Below the pieces are notes generated by a model. It saw nothing but the letters and a program-made list of their open reading frames with translations, made no database searches and was not told where the DNA came from. 6,851 nucleotides of DNA, from NCBI GenBank assembly GCA_004554255.1, contig SFNC01000100.1, positions 1 through 6,851 of the forward strand, given 5' to 3'. This document shows positions 1 to 4,787 of the stretch, in pieces. A program made the translations under genes and the position numbers. Position 1 is the stretch's first letter, and each line of letters begins with the position of its first letter. The stretch is from Bacteroidales bacterium (GTDB lineage Bacteria; Bacteroidota; Bacteroidia; Bacteroidales; Muribaculaceae).

Positions 1-7
1 ATCGGTC

Positions 8-23
8 ATGTAGCCCGCTACAT
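8..23. repeat. Short perfect inverted repeat (hairpin)
   Basis: ATGTAGC at 8..14 is the exact reverse complement of GCTACAT at 17..23, with two C residues at the centre. As RNA it would fold as a 6-bp stem with a 4-nt loop. It is not followed by a T-run on either strand inside the window, so it does not look like an intrinsic terminator. Its function is unknown, and it may belong to a repeat element. Confidence 0.45.
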
Positions 24-84
24 TCCCTCTTCAACTTGCGAAATTTCCTCGAAAATACACCGCCCCTGCATTAACAAATATTGG

Positions 85-106
85 GGAACGGGGTCTTAGT
101 CCGTCC
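85..106 (-). terminator. Weak hairpin just after the TatD stop codon
   Basis: On the minus strand GGACGG (106..101) can pair with CCGTTCC (91..85) around a 9-nt loop, with one bulged T. It starts 5 nt after the TGA of the TatD gene and is followed by a moderately T-rich stretch with no true T-tract. It could end the leftward operon, but the imperfect stem makes this a weak call. Confidence 0.22.
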
Positions 107-111
107 GGTTG

Positions 112-639
112 TCAGTCGGTTTCGTGGAGGAGGTGCGAGGCGGGGACTGCGGCGGGGACGTCGGGGTTGTGTCGTGTGCCCAGGGATAGGTACAGTCCGT
201 GTGCCGTCAGTTGCTGTGCCTGCCGGGGTTTGCCGCGAAATCCGTGGAGTATCCAGGGCATGGCGGGGCGCATCTCGCGGCGTATGCGCAAGAGGGCGTC
301 AACGCAGCCTACGCAGTGGATTATCAGGGGTTTATGCGTGCTTTCGGCAAGGAGTACCTGACGCCGGAATGCCGCCTCCTGTATTTCCGGCGCGGGGCCG
401 CGTTTGTTGTCAAGGCCGCATTCGCCTATGGCCACGCACCGGGTGTCGGCGGCCATGGCCTCTAATTTCTGCCAGTCGGCGGCGGTGGCTTCATCGGCCT
501 CCCAGGGGTGTATGCCTACGCTATACCACGGGTTGTCTCCGAAGCTGTCGCGCGGGGTGATGCTCACGATCGCCTCATGATCAGGGTTGCGGTCGTGGGT
601 GTGTACGTCTATATTATAAAAGTATTGCGGGAGAGTCAT
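112..639 (-). CDS. TatD-family metal-dependent hydrolase, C-terminally short
   Basis: This is a predicted cytoplasmic metal-dependent (deoxyribo)nuclease of the TatD amidohydrolase family, 175 aa. Visible motifs in order are DVHTH (11-15), GIHPW (42-46), GECGLD with metal ligand Glu73 (72-77), IIHC (106-109, His108), HGFRGKP (132-138, His132) and ETD (173-175). The ATG at 639 was chosen because it overlaps the yidD stop as ATGA and sits 10 residues before the first motif. A longer in-frame start at 705 would lie inside yidD. Bacteroidota relatives usually have about 200-220 aa, so some 30-45 residues after the ETD motif are missing. The stop falls directly after Asp175, the last metal ligand, and other frames downstream do not restore the tail. 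The enzyme may be impaired or simply clipped. Family assignment is firm, activity is not. Confidence 0.85.
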   Translation of the reverse strand: MTLPQYFYNIDVHTHDRNPDHEAIVSITPRDSFGDNPWYSVGIHPWEADEATAADWQKLEAMAADTRCVAIGECGLDNKRGPAPEIQEAAFRRQVLLAESTHKPLIIHCVGCVDALLRIRREMRPAMPWILHGFRGKPRQAQQLTAHGLYLSLGTRHNPDVPAAVPASHLLHETD

Positions 640-887
640 GGTACAGGGTCGTATCCGCTGCCGCCCCACGGATGACAGCGGGACAGGCGTCTGATTGTCA
701 GCCAAATGCCCTTTATGGGGCCGTGTTTGCGCAGTGCCTCCAACGCGTATGCGCTGCAGGTGGGGGTAAACCGGCAGGAGTTAGGGAGCATTGGCGATAT
801 GCAGGCGCGGTAAAACAGTATCGGCAGGGTGAGAAGCCACACCAAAGCAGCTTTCTGACAGTCTGTTATGGCTTTCAGCAGTTTCAT
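636..887 (-). CDS. yidD: Membrane protein insertion efficiency factor YidD
   Basis: This small 83-aa protein sits at the inner face of the cytoplasmic membrane and assists insertion of membrane proteins in the YidC/Sec pathway. The whole family signature is present: an amphipathic/hydrophobic N-terminal helix (about 12-30), then YRACISPMLPNSCRFTPTCS (26-45), YALEAL, HGPIKG (55-60), RRLSRCHPWG (66-75) and a terminal GYDPVP. The conserved cysteines are Cys38, Cys44 and Cys71. Length is normal. Its ATG overlaps the rnpA stop by 4 bp (884..887) and its stop overlaps the TatD start by 4 bp (636..639), which suggests translational coupling. The rnpA–yidD pairing is conserved across bacteria. Confidence 0.96.
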   Translation of the reverse strand: MKLLKAITDCQKAALVWLLTLPILFYRACISPMLPNSCRFTPTCSAYALEALRKHGPIKGIWLTIRRLSRCHPWGGSGYDPVP

Positions 888-1324
888 TTCTGCATGCCTT
901 TCAGCAGGCGTTGCACGGCGCGTTCCACCTTGGCATATGGCTCGGTTCCGTTGCCGATATAAATGAATGCCACGTCTATGCGCCGGCTGCCGGGTTGCGG
1001 AAACTCCTGATGATTAAGCCTGAAGGCCTCGCGCACACGGCGGCGCATGAGCACGCGGTCCACGGCATGGCGCAGGCGTTTCTTGGGTATTGAAATCAGA
1101 AACTGTATTGGCGCGTCGGAGCGCCGGCGGTTGTTTTCGCGCCATACGCAGCGCAGCGGGTATGCCAGCGCGCTGTGTATCTCGGCTGTGGAGCTGTCCT
1201 TAAGGCGTTCTGCGCCAAACAGTTGCGATATGGCAATCGCCGAGCACAGTTTCTCCTTTTTGTACAGCCTCAGCCCCTTTCCGGTGGCTGAAACAGCAGA
1301 GTTTGCTGTGTCCGGCGTATTCAT
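884..1324 (-). CDS. rnpA: Ribonuclease P protein component
   Basis: This is the protein subunit of RNase P (146 aa). It binds the catalytic RNA and helps remove the 5' leader from precursor tRNAs. Seen in the sequence are the N-terminal LYKKEKLCSAIAISQLFG (20-37), the beta strands around YPLRCVW (55-61) and IQFLISIPKKRL (73-84), the RNR-type helix DRVLMRRRVREAFRLN (89-104), and the C-terminal DVAFIYIG strand and helix. In the usual RNRxKRxxR motif the Asn is Val91 and the next Arg is Leu92, while Arg90, Arg94 (for Lys), Arg95 and Arg98 keep the positive charge. A Bacteroidota-style insertion of about 20 residues lies near 38-54. The start at 1324 lies 21 bp after the hemD stop. The first 17 residues are not conserved in the family, so the exact start is less certain. 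Confidence 0.94.
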   Translation of the reverse strand: MNTPDTANSAVSATGKGLRLYKKEKLCSAIAISQLFGAERLKDSSTAEIHSALAYPLRCVWRENNRRRSDAPIQFLISIPKKRLRHAVDRVLMRRRVREAFRLNHQEFPQPGSRRIDVAFIYIGNGTEPYAKVERAVQRLLKGMQK

Positions 1325-1345
1325 AATCGGTTGATGGCCAAGTGG

Positions 1346-2107
1346 TCAGTCGGCAGTGGCGACTCCGTTGGACTCTTTCAGGTACAGTTCTATAGCTCCG
1401 GTCATGGAGGGAGCGGCAGGGTTTGGGGCCTCTACGTCTACGCGCAGTCCGGCCTCTTTGGCGGCTTTGGCAGTGTTGGCGCCGAAGGTGGCGATTACGG
1501 TGTCGCCCTGCTGGTAGTCGGGGAAGTTTTTGGTGAGGCTCTCTATTCCCTGCGGGCTGAAGAAGGCGAGCATGTCATAGTCAAATGCCTCGTCCGGACC
1601 AAAGTCGTTGCTTACCGTACGGTACATCACCGCACGAGTAAAGTTAAGTTTGTGGTCCTCAAGCACTTTGGCGTCGTCGCCGTTGTTAACCTCGCTGACG
1701 GCGTAAAGGTACTTTTCGTTCTTATGTTTAAGGAAATAAGGAACAAGGTCGGCTATTTTTCCCGTTTCGGCTTTAAAAATCTTGCGTTTGCGGTAAATGG
1801 TGTATTTCTGCAGGTAATCGGCGATGGACTTGGTGGTGCAGAAATATTTCATTGTTTCGGGAACAGTGAAGCGCATCTCTTCGGCCAGGCGGAAGAAATG
1901 GTCAATAGCTGTTTTTGCAGTGAATATCACGGCGGTAAAGTCCGGCAGAGAAACTTTCTGCTGACGGAACTCTCGGGCCGGAAGACCCTCTACTTTGATA
2001 AACGGACGGAATACTACTTCAACACCGTATTTCTCGGCAATGTCGTAGTAAGGTGATTTTCCCGTCGACGGTTTGGGTTGAGATACAAGAATCTTTGTTA
2101 CTTTCAC
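1346..2107 (-). CDS. hemD: Uroporphyrinogen-III synthase, Bacteroidota type
   Basis: This cytoplasmic enzyme (253 aa) closes hydroxymethylbilane with inversion of ring D to give uroporphyrinogen III, the branch point to heme, siroheme and cobamides. HemD sequences are very divergent. The assignment rests on the Bacteroidota-typical N-terminus KILVSQPKP (5-13) with KSPYYDIAEKYGVEV, on FTAKTAIDHFF (62-72), FFSPQGIESL (182-191), FGANTAKAAKEAGL (208-221) and APSMTGAIELYL (232-243), and on its place next to DUF4271 and rnpA. The start codon is GTG at 2107. No ATG in frame upstream fits, and the family begins at the same place. An 82-bp gap separates it from the DUF4271 gene, so it may also have its own promoter (see 2251..2284). 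Confidence 0.9.
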   Translation of the reverse strand: MKVTKILVSQPKPSTGKSPYYDIAEKYGVEVVFRPFIKVEGLPAREFRQQKVSLPDFTAVIFTAKTAIDHFFRLAEEMRFTVPETMKYFCTTKSIADYLQKYTIYRKRKIFKAETGKIADLVPYFLKHKNEKYLYAVSEVNNGDDAKVLEDHKLNFTRAVMYRTVSNDFGPDEAFDYDMLAFFSPQGIESLTKNFPDYQQGDTVIATFGANTAKAAKEAGLRVDVEAPNPAAPSMTGAIELYLKESNGVATAD

Positions 2108-2160
2108 CTTTCTGGAAGTATTTTGTTCTTAAACTTGCGTGAATATTTTTGCCGTTCGGA

Positions 2161-2174
2161 GCCTTGGTCAAGGC
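2161..2174. repeat. Inverted repeat between the DUF4271 gene and hemD
   Basis: GCCTTG at 2161..2166 and CAAGGC at 2169..2174 are perfect reverse complements with a 2-bp centre (a 5-bp stem with a 4-nt loop as RNA). It lies 15 nt past the DUF4271 stop codon and 53 nt before the hemD GTG. No T-tract follows on the minus strand, so a full terminator is unlikely. It could be an attenuating or processing hairpin, a protein site, or chance. Confidence 0.3.
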
Positions 2175-2189
2175 CGTATATGCACAGAT

Positions 2190-3101
2190 TTACAGGCTGA
2201 ACGTGGTGGCTAAACGATATAAAATAAACAGAGGTGCTATTTCAAGGGTGCAAAGGTACAAAATAAAATAGAGTAAAGACCAATAATTGTGGTAAAAAAT
2301 TCTAAAACCCTTAGAAATAAATACAATACGCGCTAAAATATAGCAAAAAGCGGCCACAATCAGTGCCGTTCGCGACGCATCGGGATAAAAAATCACCGTC
2401 AGCGCGGGGATGGCCAGGGCGAATCCCAGGAATGTCTGAATGGCATTGAAACCGCGCAGCCACATGCGTCGGCCGGTAGATGTGGAAAACGCGAAACCAA
2501 CAGCCCAGTATGCCGAAATCTGGAACAGGTAAAAAGCCGCGCACAACGCTAATGCCGGCAACAGCGACATGGCTGTGTCTATCAGCGGAGGTCGCCCGGC
2601 GGCCAGGTCTATGCCCGCGCTGAGCAGAATAGCCAGATATATGGTAAGCTGCAGGCCGAAGACGGTGATGCTGCGGTCCTCGTTGGCTGTATGCTCGTCG
2701 AAGCTCTTCTTGCGGTTCCGCACGCGCCACAGGTCCTTGAAGAGCATGGGCAGGAGTCTGCGGCTCTTTTGTATGCAGAGTATTATCAGCAGCAGCACTA
2801 CCACCAGCGAGGTCATGATGGTGGAGTCGCGGTCTGCGCGTGCCGGTAGGCTCACCGGCTCCAGCCCGGTTGTCCACGCCGGAGGGGGTGGGGGAGGAGC
2901 GGGTTTGGCCACCGGAGCGGCTATTGTGGCGGCAATGGAATCGGCATAGAGGCTGTCCGCCGCCAGGGAATCGGCGTAAACGGCGGTGTCGGCAGACTCG
3001 GCGCGCGGTTTTTCCCGCACAGTCCGCGCCGGCGCCTCATTCTCTATATGGACGTCCTGCTCCGGTGTCTCGGCGGATATTTGCAATGAATCCTGAGTCA
3101 T
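2190..3101 (-). CDS. DUF4271 integral membrane protein
   Basis: This is a 303-aa membrane protein of unknown function. The first ~92 residues are hydrophilic and predicted not to cross the membrane. They contain a degenerate repeat (YADSLAADSLYADSIAA, 42-58) and a proline run (69-74). About six hydrophobic segments follow, near 95-110, 150-168, 177-197, 217-238, 245-263 and 276-297, with a basic loop (LWRVRNRKK, 124-132) after the first. The C-terminal KGFRIFYHNYWSLLYFILYLCTLEIAPL (264-291) is the part I recognise as DUF4271. The family is largely restricted to Bacteroidota and is habitually found next to hemD, as here. No enzymatic motif is visible, so neighbourhood is the only hint of role. 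The ATG at 3101 lies 20 bp after the LOG gene stop, so it is probably co-transcribed. Confidence 0.85.
   Translation of the reverse strand: MTQDSLQISAETPEQDVHIENEAPARTVREKPRAESADTAVYADSLAADSLYADSIAATIAAPVAKPAPPPPPPAWTTGLEPVSLPARADRDSTIMTSLVVVLLLIILCIQKSRRLLPMLFKDLWRVRNRKKSFDEHTANEDRSITVFGLQLTIYLAILLSAGIDLAAGRPPLIDTAMSLLPALALCAAFYLFQISAYWAVGFAFSTSTGRRMWLRGFNAIQTFLGFALAIPALTVIFYPDASRTALIVAAFCYILARIVFISKGFRIFYHNYWSLLYFILYLCTLEIAPLFILYRLATTFSL
2251..2284 (-). promoter_or_regulatory. Candidate internal sigma-ABfr promoter for hemD–rnpA–yidD–tatD
   Basis: On the minus strand TACCTTTG (2258..2251) is an exact match to the Bacteroidota -7 element TAnnTTTG. An imperfect -33 (ATTG, 2284..2281) lies 22 bp upstream, slightly outside the usual 19-21 bp. 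It sits inside the 3' end of the DUF4271 gene, about 145 nt before the hemD start, and would give the four downstream genes their own transcript. The same bases encode the conserved YLCT of DUF4271, so the match could be a by-product of protein conservation. Confidence 0.3.
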
Positions 3102-3121
3102 TAAACAGCCTCTTTGTTAAT

Positions 3122-3664
3122 TTAACGTGCGGCGAGAGCCACGGCCTCCAGCGGGTCGTCCGTAACGTCGGCGAGTCCGTCGCGCATGAAGCCCTCGTCA
3201 CCGGCCCGGCGGAACATCTCCAGCAGGGGGTCGTAGAATCCGTTAAGGTTCAGTATCACCACATTACCCTTAAAGAGGCCTAACTTGCGCCAGGTCATCA
3301 TCTCGGTAAGCTCCTCGAAGGTACCTATGCCGCCGGGCAGGGCGATTACGCCGCGCGACAGGCGCGCCATTGTGGCTTTGCGCTCGTGCATGTCCTTGAC
3401 AACCAGGCACTCCGTGAGCTGCGGGTGCGCCCATCCTTTGTCCATCATGAACCGGGGAAGCACGCCCACGGTTTTGCCGCCGGCGGCAAGCGCGCCGTTT
3501 ATGGTAGCGCCCATGAGGCCCATGTCGCCACCTCCGTTTACGGTGACGAGCCCGCGACGGGCTATGTCGGCGCCGATAGCTTCGGCAGCCTCGAAATACA
3601 GGGGATTTATGTTGTTCGACGACCCGGCGTATACCGCGATGCCGTCTGCTTTAGACTGTTCCAT
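3122..3664 (-). CDS. LOG-family protein (nucleoside 5'-monophosphate phosphoribohydrolase)
   Basis: This 180-aa Rossmann-fold protein of the LOG / TIGR00730 family probably hydrolyses the N-glycosidic bond of nucleotide monophosphates to release the base and ribose 5-phosphate. Plant members act on cytokinin ribotides. Bacterial members often prefer AMP-type substrates. Visible features are IAVYAGSSN near the N-terminus (9-17), the nucleotide-binding GGGDMGLMGA (44-53), MHERKATM (92-99) with conserved Arg95/Lys96, and the catalytic-site motif PGGIGTFEE (110-118). Length is normal and all key motifs are intact. It lies 18 bp after the LD-carboxypeptidase and 20 bp before the DUF4271 gene. These spacings suggest one transcript. 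The true substrate cannot be read from sequence, and older annotations such as 'lysine decarboxylase' for this family are misleading. Confidence 0.93.
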   Translation of the reverse strand: MEQSKADGIAVYAGSSNNINPLYFEAAEAIGADIARRGLVTVNGGGDMGLMGATINGALAAGGKTVGVLPRFMMDKGWAHPQLTECLVVKDMHERKATMARLSRGVIALPGGIGTFEELTEMMTWRKLGLFKGNVVILNLNGFYDPLLEMFRRAGDEGFMRDGLADVTDDPLEAVALAAR

Positions 3665-3682
3665 CAGTGTATATATTTATTG

Positions 3683-4597
3683 TCAGGGCCAGTATATCAG
3701 GTGGTTGTCGCCTTCCGAGGTCACTTTTAGCGTGACGTAGGCGTTCTCTATAACGGGGATGTTGTGGTCTACATGTCCGATTGGGGCGCCGAAGGCCACC
3801 GGGTAGTTGTATGGGGCCACCATGTCGGCAATCATCTGCTCGGTGGTCTGGTAGCTTTTGTCCGGTTTGCACTCGGTGAACTGTCCTACAATCAGTCCTC
3901 GCAGACGCGGCAGCACGCCGGATATGCGCAGCTGGTAGAATATGCGCTCGGTCTTGTATATGGGTTCCGATACGTCCTCGACAAAGAGGATGGTGTCGGG
4001 GCGTATCATGTCGTATCGCGTATTTATCAGGTCGGCGAGCACTGCCAGGTTTCCGCCCATCAGCACTCCTTCGGCAATTCCGGGGCGGTCAAGTGAGTTG
4101 GCGGGCATGGTAAATGCCGGGCGCTCGCCGCGCAGCATGGCAAACAGGCTCTGCGTGTCCGGGTCGTTCGCGCCGAATTTTGTGAGGTGCGAGGCCATGG
4201 AGGCGTGCAGCGAGGCTACACCTTGTCGGCCCATTGCCGCATGCAGTGCCGAGATGTCGCTGAATCCGATCACCCACTTTGCGTTTTTGCGCAGGTCTAT
4301 GTCGTCAAGCCGTTCCATTATATGTACCACGCCGTATCCGCCGCGACTGCAGAGCACAGCTTTCACTCTGGGGTCGGTGAGGGCCTCGGCGAGGTCTTTG
4401 AAGCGTTCGTCGTCGGTGCCGGCGTATATACCGCTGCGGCCGAGGGCGTGAGGCATCACCTTCACGCGCCAGCCCTCGCCCTCAAGCACTTTCTTTGCAC
4501 CCGAGACAAGGTCTTCGTCGATGGGCCCGGCCGGGCTGACAATGGCTATCAGGTCGCCTTCTTTCAGCGGTGCCGGGAATATTGTATTCTTATTCAT
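3683..4597 (-). CDS. LD-carboxypeptidase, peptidase family S66
   Basis: This 304-aa serine peptidase of family S66 (LdcA-like) removes the terminal D-amino acid from murein tetrapeptides during peptidoglycan recycling. The related MccF branch cleaves microcin C-type compounds. The S66 layout is complete: KEGDLIAIVSPAGPI (12-26), CSRGGYGV (83-90), the nucleophile elbow GFSDISAL (111-118) with Ser113, LFVEDVSEP (204-212) with Glu207, and GAPIGHVDHNIPV (270-282) with His275. This Ser/Glu/His spacing fits the known triad. No signal peptide is seen, so a cytoplasmic location is expected. It is the first gene of the leftward operon, with a promoter candidate at 4635..4665. Murein recycling is the likelier role, because no microcin genes are nearby and the context is housekeeping. 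Confidence 0.94.
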   Translation of the reverse strand: MNKNTIFPAPLKEGDLIAIVSPAGPIDEDLVSGAKKVLEGEGWRVKVMPHALGRSGIYAGTDDERFKDLAEALTDPRVKAVLCSRGGYGVVHIMERLDDIDLRKNAKWVIGFSDISALHAAMGRQGVASLHASMASHLTKFGANDPDTQSLFAMLRGERPAFTMPANSLDRPGIAEGVLMGGNLAVLADLINTRYDMIRPDTILFVEDVSEPIYKTERIFYQLRISGVLPRLRGLIVGQFTECKPDKSYQTTEQMIADMVAPYNYPVAFGAPIGHVDHNIPVIENAYVTLKVTSEGDNHLIYWP

Positions 4598-4634
4598 TAT
4601 GGACGGTTTTACGGGGGTTGTATATTCAATTGTG

Positions 4635-4665
4635 CAAAGTTACGCAAATAACTCTATTTTTGAAA
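4635..4665 (-). promoter_or_regulatory. Candidate sigma-ABfr promoter for the leftward operon
   Basis: On the minus strand TAACTTTG (4642..4635) matches the -7 consensus TAnnTTTG exactly. TTTC (4665..4662) lies 19 bp upstream as a 3-of-4 match to the -33 TTTG, within a T-rich run. It would start transcription roughly 30 nt before the LD-carboxypeptidase ATG and could serve all seven leftward genes. Confidence 0.5.
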
Positions 4666-4680
4666 AAAAATCAGCGGAAA

Positions 4681-4712
4681 TTTGGTGGATTGAAAGAGTT
4701 GTATTACTTTTG
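4681..4712 (+). promoter_or_regulatory. Candidate sigma-ABfr promoter for the ABC transporter operon
   Basis: TTTG at 4681..4684 and TACTTTTG at 4705..4712 match both Bacteroidota promoter elements exactly, with a 20-bp spacer in the preferred range. The expected start of transcription is near 4719, leaving an AT-rich leader of about 70 nt without a Shine-Dalgarno sequence, as is usual in this phylum. The inverted repeat at 4715..4736 covers the predicted start point. Confidence 0.65.
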
Positions 4713-4714
4713 CA

Positions 4715-4736
4715 GTGTATTAATTCACTCATACAC
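4715..4736. promoter_or_regulatory. Candidate operator for the YtrA-like GntR repressor
   Basis: GTGTAT (4715..4720) and ATACAC (4731..4736) form a perfect inverted repeat with a 10-bp spacer, starting 3 bp after the -7 box. A repressor bound here would block initiation. YtrA of Bacillus subtilis is reported to bind AGTGTA/TACACT half-sites with about 13 bp between them. Here AGTGTA at 4714..4719 faces TACACA at 4732..4737, so the half-sites agree almost fully. The regulator encoded at 6427..6801 is of that subfamily. The link is inference from position and similarity. Confidence 0.5.
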
Positions 4737-4787
4737 AAGTACAGCTACTCTCATACTTCCGTATCTAATCTTTATAATCATATTTAT

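Larger units (their letters stand above)
1..111. other. Non-coding stretch beyond the TatD gene, possible repeat-derived sequence
   Basis: No recognisable gene lies here. On the minus strand the only start-to-stop frame is a 17-codon one (71 down to 18, beginning MQGRCIFEE), too short to call without comparative support. The minus strand is purine-rich and contains a perfect short palindrome (8..23). The 3' part of a normal-length TatD gene would be expected here, but none of the three minus-strand frames continues the family's C-terminal tail. The stretch may be a dispersed repeat or the edge of an inserted element that replaced the end of the TatD gene. That is inference, because only one copy is visible. 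Confidence 0.35.
4598..4787. promoter_or_regulatory. Divergent intergenic control region
   Basis: This 190-bp AT-rich spacer lies between the leftward LD-carboxypeptidase operon and the rightward ABC transporter operon. It holds two back-to-back promoter candidates (4635..4665 and 4681..4712), whose outer boxes are separated by 15 bp, and one likely operator (4715..4736). A smaller ATAC-TTCC-GTAT repeat (4753..4764) lies in the predicted leader of the ABC operon. No gene or structured RNA is recognised. Confidence 0.7.

Noticed and set aside
81..560. Plus-strand open frame of 159 codons opposite the TatD gene
   Set aside because: It is very rich in Arg, Gly and Cys, typical of an antisense reading of GC-rich coding DNA, and lies opposite clear TatD motifs.
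640..705. Longer start for the TatD gene inside yidD
   Set aside because: The added residues read through the conserved C-terminal codons of yidD in another frame. The ATGA overlap start at 639 fits family length and operon style.
1331..2056. Long plus-strand open frame of 241 codons opposite hemD
   Set aside because: It lies almost wholly antisense to a well-supported hemD, its translation has no recognisable family, and its glycine/valine-rich look is that of a shadow frame.
3122..3664. Lysine decarboxylase annotation for the LOG-family protein
   Set aside because: The GGGxxGLMG and PGGIGTFEE motifs belong to phosphoribohydrolases. No PLP-binding decarboxylase features are present.
3683..4597. 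Microcin C immunity (MccF-type) role for the S66 peptidase
   Set aside because: The catalytic layout is shared with LD-carboxypeptidases, and there are no microcin biosynthesis genes nearby. The housekeeping context favours murein recycling.
4753..4764. ATAC-TTCC-GTAT inverted repeat in the ABC operon leader as a second operator
   Set aside because: Four-bp arms are expected by chance in AT-rich DNA, and its half-sites do not match the GTGTA/TACAC pattern.
4521..4787. N-terminal extension of the ABC ATPase frame
   Set aside because: The extra 89 residues would overlap the LD-carboxypeptidase gene and the promoter and do not resemble any ABC domain. The protein family begins at the ATG at 4788.
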